Assembly (NCBI GenBank): GCA_019614645.1
Contig: JABWDB010000005.1
Coordinates: forward strand, 8,154,001-8,218,000
From: Stratiolaelaps scimitus
Lineage: Eukaryota; Arthropoda; Arachnida; Mesostigmata; Laelapidae
DNA length: 64,000 nucleotides
Direction: 5' to 3'
The notes under the pieces are model-generated. The model was not told the origin of the DNA. It saw only the letters and a program-made list of their open reading frames with translations, and searched no databases. Positions 60,857 through 64,000 of this stretch are shown piece by piece. The position numbers were made by a program, and so were the translations under genes. Each line of letters begins with the position of its first letter. Position 1 is the first letter of the stretch.

Positions 60857-61763
60857 ATGGTGTTTGAAATACCCGCTGATGATGCTGCTGTTGTCTGGAG
60901 ATGCGGGCAAACTCTGGCAACGAAACGGTGTTCGGTTCGTCAGAACCGTCACAACAGTCGCAGATTCCATCATCAACACGCGAAGAAGGTATTTTTATGC
61001 TGGTGTCCTGTTGTGCAAATGGAGAAAATAAGAAACAAGAAAGCCCGACAGGTCTTAGTACTTACTCATAGCGAACGTATCATTCTGAGAAGCTAATTCA
61101 GATCTGCGTAGTAATCTTTTAGTTGTATCGTATTATCTGCACATAACATAATGCCATAAATTGATACAAAGTGCATTTGCAAATATGTAAACAACAAGTC
61201 GCTTATGCCCAATATCTTCATCAGATATATATATATATATATATATATCCATTACCATATATATATATATATATATACCTCAGCATGAATTCAAGTTCCC
61301 CTTAGAACCCGAACCCTACAGATTCAAGTGTTCTCCTAAGCAGGATTAAATGTACACCTCTTCTATTCATCCTAGACCAACCTACCCTTGTGCACACAAA
61401 GTACGTGTCGGGACACGCTCCGGTGGCCGGCTCATCATTGACTTCAACGCCCGCTCCGCAATCGCAGTAGTTATCGTTAACTCGTTTCCACTCGACGAGC
61501 TTTCCATGCCGTCTGCGTCCCCCGCACTGGAAATAGTCCGCAGCCCCCTCATGCCAGTACAGATGCGCCCACTGGGGCGCCACCCCGACAGGGACATTTC
61601 GCGGCGGTAACGGAGCCGGCGGCAGAGGCGGCCGTCGACGCCTTGACGCCGGCGCCCCAGCCTGCAGCTGTCCGAGATAGTACATCTGATAGACGAGAAA
61701 CACTAGGCCGGTCGCGAACAGTGCCTGTAATAGCCGCGTCAACCGTAAGCTCATAACCATCAT
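60857..61763 (-). CDS. Membrane-anchored glucosidase II beta-like (PRKCSH-like) protein, 3' partial
   Basis: Exon 1 is 61763-61386 (an in-frame TAA lies just before the ATG); exon 2 is 61007-60857 (acceptor TGCACAACAG, phase 0). The protein starts with a short basic segment and one hydrophobic anchor (LLQALFATGLVFLVYQMYYL), then a Pro/Arg linker, then the two cysteine modules typical of the N-terminus of the glucosidase II beta subunit: RVNDNYCDC...NDEPATGAC...FVC and, in exon 2, IPSSRVDDGICDCCDGSDE. The family module binds calcium and acts in the ER; this protein would be a type II membrane protein facing the lumen. The first module is unusual, with GAGVEVN where PDGS is expected. Exon 2 ends at CCAT|GTGAGG, or continues into CEDRC, and later exons are unresolved. 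Confidence 0.8.
61224..61277. repeat. Two adjacent (TA)n tracts in an intron
   Basis: TA runs at 61224-61248 and 61256-61277 in the intron between the two exons of the glucosidase II beta-like gene. Confidence 0.9.
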
Positions 61764-64000
61764 GTGCAGGAACGGGCGAGACACGGCTGGTTAACGAGGG
61801 TGTTCGTCGTCTTCGTCGCTGTACGGCGTTAGAACGACGGCGTTGAGAGGTGGCAGGTGGCTGTGGTGCTCCGGGAGAGATCTCGGAACAGGTTGTAGTT
61901 CAGGCCGGTCGTTTATTCAGTTCGTCGGCACGTGTCGATGATGAAGGTATTATGGAAAACTGGGAAGGCTGGACGGAGAATCGTGTGTGACGCGATCACG
62001 ATGTCACTCGAGCATGTTCTAGCACGATCTCGGTCGGATTTGGCTTGATGACTACTGTTCACACACACACACACATGTATATATATATATATATATATAT
62101 AATTACCTTATCACATCACGATTGCCATCATATGGAATGGATTTAACATCCATATGTGCACTCATATCATATTTGTTGTGTTGTCACAATTAGCGAAATC
62201 CCCTCAGCGTCGAACACGATAATTTATCCCTCGGCTCGCAGCAGCGTGTACGTTTCGTTGAGCTCGGCAAATCGTCTAGGCCGGATCGTCTCAGAACGAA
62301 TCACTCGTTCCGTCATCACAACGCATCGATTATCTAATAATTATCTACTATTACTGCTGGATCGCGTCACGTACGCCACTGACAAATGGTTGCTCTACAC
62401 AGCAGCGGCGCCACAGCACACACGATATTGGCTAGTTCACCTGCAGCAAACGCTCACGACCATAATCATTAAGCATTTGGGGCAACTGAACGCAAGAACA
62501 ACAAGAACAACAGTGGCGACGGCGACGACAAATCTCCGATGAGAAATGGGTGAAAAACGTTTCGCGTAACAATCGACGCGTGTTGCGCGGGACAAGCCGC
62601 CACGGACGGCAAACGCAACCCACTCGACTCCGATGTGTATATGCTTATGTATGCGGATAGCTGGATCAGCTGTTGCTTCGTAGCGCTCGGTCGGCAGGGC
62701 TCCAACAGCTACGGCCGTCACTGCCGCCGCGGATCGCTCGAAGTCGCACGGCACCAACAACAAACACGTTCGAGGGTGGAGGGAAAGCTGTTGGGTGGTA
62801 AGGGCGTAAACAAATAAAGCATGCCATTATCACATTCGGGTAGTAGCAACAATAACAACAACGCCTGTTACTGGACATTTGCTCGTGCGGGCGATCAACC
62901 AACGAACGTTGGTTGCTTCTCCGACGATCGTGTAGCTCGACCAACCATCGAATAAGGGCTTTGGATAAATGACGACGGAGAGACGATTAGTCCCGGTCAG
63001 CTTGGATGAATGTTAGGTTAGGCTAAGCTAACCGAAATGTTTGGTTATGCTAAAAAAAAGTGCGGTTACGATTTGATTAAGAATAACAGGGTACATTGTA
63101 AAGTGGAATAGTTTCCAGCAAATATGGTTCATTCGAAAAATTAGATCTTGTGAAAAAAAAAATATATATATATATATGCGCGTGTGAAATAAAAATATGT
63201 ACGCCACATAGCAGCGTAAACTCTAGCTCTCTTGTTGCTTTGTGTCAGTGTCATTATTGATTAGGTGTACAGTAATGGCAACGTTGTCGGTGCACATATT
63301 TGTTATCGCCTAAAAATATCACTCAGAACAATTGTTGCACTTTTATTAATATTTTGTTTCTTTCTCTAGTATTTCCTTTTTGCTGTAATATACAATAGAG
63401 ATACATCGAAATGGCAAACCCCAACTAGTTTCAGCTGTTCGATCGAATGCAGCTATTTGATCAGCTAAACAGTGGTAGACTAAGTATGCTCATATTTTCT
63501 CTCTCGGTCTCTACCCTAACCTTCACGTAACTCCATCACGGCGACGACAACTACGTCGAGGTGATATCGATGATCCATCAGTGGTATACATACTATCCAT
63601 TCGCCGTACGGAGAATGGCTAGCCATCTAGCGGTCGGCGGGCGGCGTTCGACATCACAGAACGTTGCTGGGAGAGGGGGGCAGCATGTTATGATATGCGC
63701 AACGGATTGTTATTTTCGTCGTCGATCGTTGCCCGCCACCGGGCGGCTGCACCTGCCTGCAGATGATCATCATCGGGAGAACAGCGTGTGGCACAACACA
63801 CAGCAGACAGGCACTAACACGCAGTCGGCAGCCGTAGCACAGCAGGGCCCTCGACGTAGAAAGGCGCCACTCGGGCAGACCGCACACAGACCGCCACCTA
63901 TACCGACAGCAGCGGACGACAGGAGCCTATGGTGGTAAATATCCCATGTATATATCTGTATGGATGTGTCCCTATGTGTCCGCCTGTGTGAGGCTGTCTA
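61764..64000. other. Upstream region of the glucosidase II beta-like gene to the window end
   Basis: The first 300 bp are CpG-rich and should hold the promoter and 5' UTR. They are followed by (CA)n plus (TA)n at 62.06-62.10 kb. GC-richer stretches at 62.2-62.9 and 63.5-63.95 kb carry overlapping open frames on both strands without splice or protein support. The right one ends in a donor-like TGGTG|GTAAAT near 63.94 kb and could be a 5' exon of a gene beyond the window. Confidence 0.4.
62059..62101. repeat. Compound (CA)n-(TA)n microsatellite
   Basis: Eight CA units, then ATG, then about 12 TA units. Confidence 0.9.

Noticed and set aside
1..64000. CRISPR array, operons, phage or bacterial features
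   Set aside because: The window is eukaryotic: spliced genes, SINEs, polyadenylation signals. No regularly spaced repeats of CRISPR type were seen.

Overview
This is a eukaryotic nuclear window, very probably from an arthropod. Coding exons are short and separated by GT-AG introns, the gaps are long and AT-rich with abundant (TA)n microsatellites, and tRNA-derived SINE, mariner-type MITE and 5'-truncated non-LTR fragments are scattered throughout. The recognisable proteins are metazoan. A chelicerate, for example a mite, is a reasonable guess but the window does not prove it. Exon models were built by hand from splice consensus and reading-phase continuity. No transcript or database evidence was available.

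Layout. At the left edge lies the 3' end of an unidentified plus-strand gene (to 921). Next comes a head-to-head pair of paralogues, one on the minus strand (about 3.1 to 1.8 kb, perhaps to 1.0 kb) and one on the plus strand (14.0 to 16.1 kb). They share an intron position and a conserved N-terminal domain, and their tails differ. The 11 kb between them holds CpG-rich stretches that may be their promoters. From 18.4 to 22.4 kb is a repeat zone: a tandemly duplicated unit whose second copy is split by a truncated retroelement with a 7-bp target-site duplication, plus a second decayed copy of the element. Around 22.6 to 24.5 kb are a small predicted membrane protein and an unresolved multi-exon minus-strand gene. 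At 25 to 26.2 kb are a tRNA-derived SINE and an 83-bp MITE. At 27.0 to 28.1 kb is a single-exon minus-strand gene for a 386-residue protein of unknown family. From 33.7 to 36.8 kb, minus strand, is a MAP kinase kinase of the MKK3/MKK6 (Drosophila licorne) type in eight exons, lacking only its first few residues. At 45.3 to 47.5 kb, minus strand, is a five-exon gene for a 185-residue basic protein of unknown function. From 55.1 to 58.8 kb, plus strand, is a complete DNAJC2 (zuotin/MPP11) gene in six coding exons, 621 residues. Converging on it from the right is the 5' part of a membrane-anchored protein with a glucosidase II beta-like cysteine domain (60.9 to 61.8 kb, minus).

The genes do not form a pathway. 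DNAJC2 is a ribosome-associated and chromatin factor, MKK3/6 a p38 stress-pathway kinase, and the glucosidase II beta-like protein belongs to the secretory pathway. No gene cluster suggesting a dedicated system was found. The most interesting items are the head-to-head paralogue pair, the two unknown proteins with convincing gene structures, the retroelement-split duplication, and the SINE family with a variable microsatellite between its head and its conserved tail.
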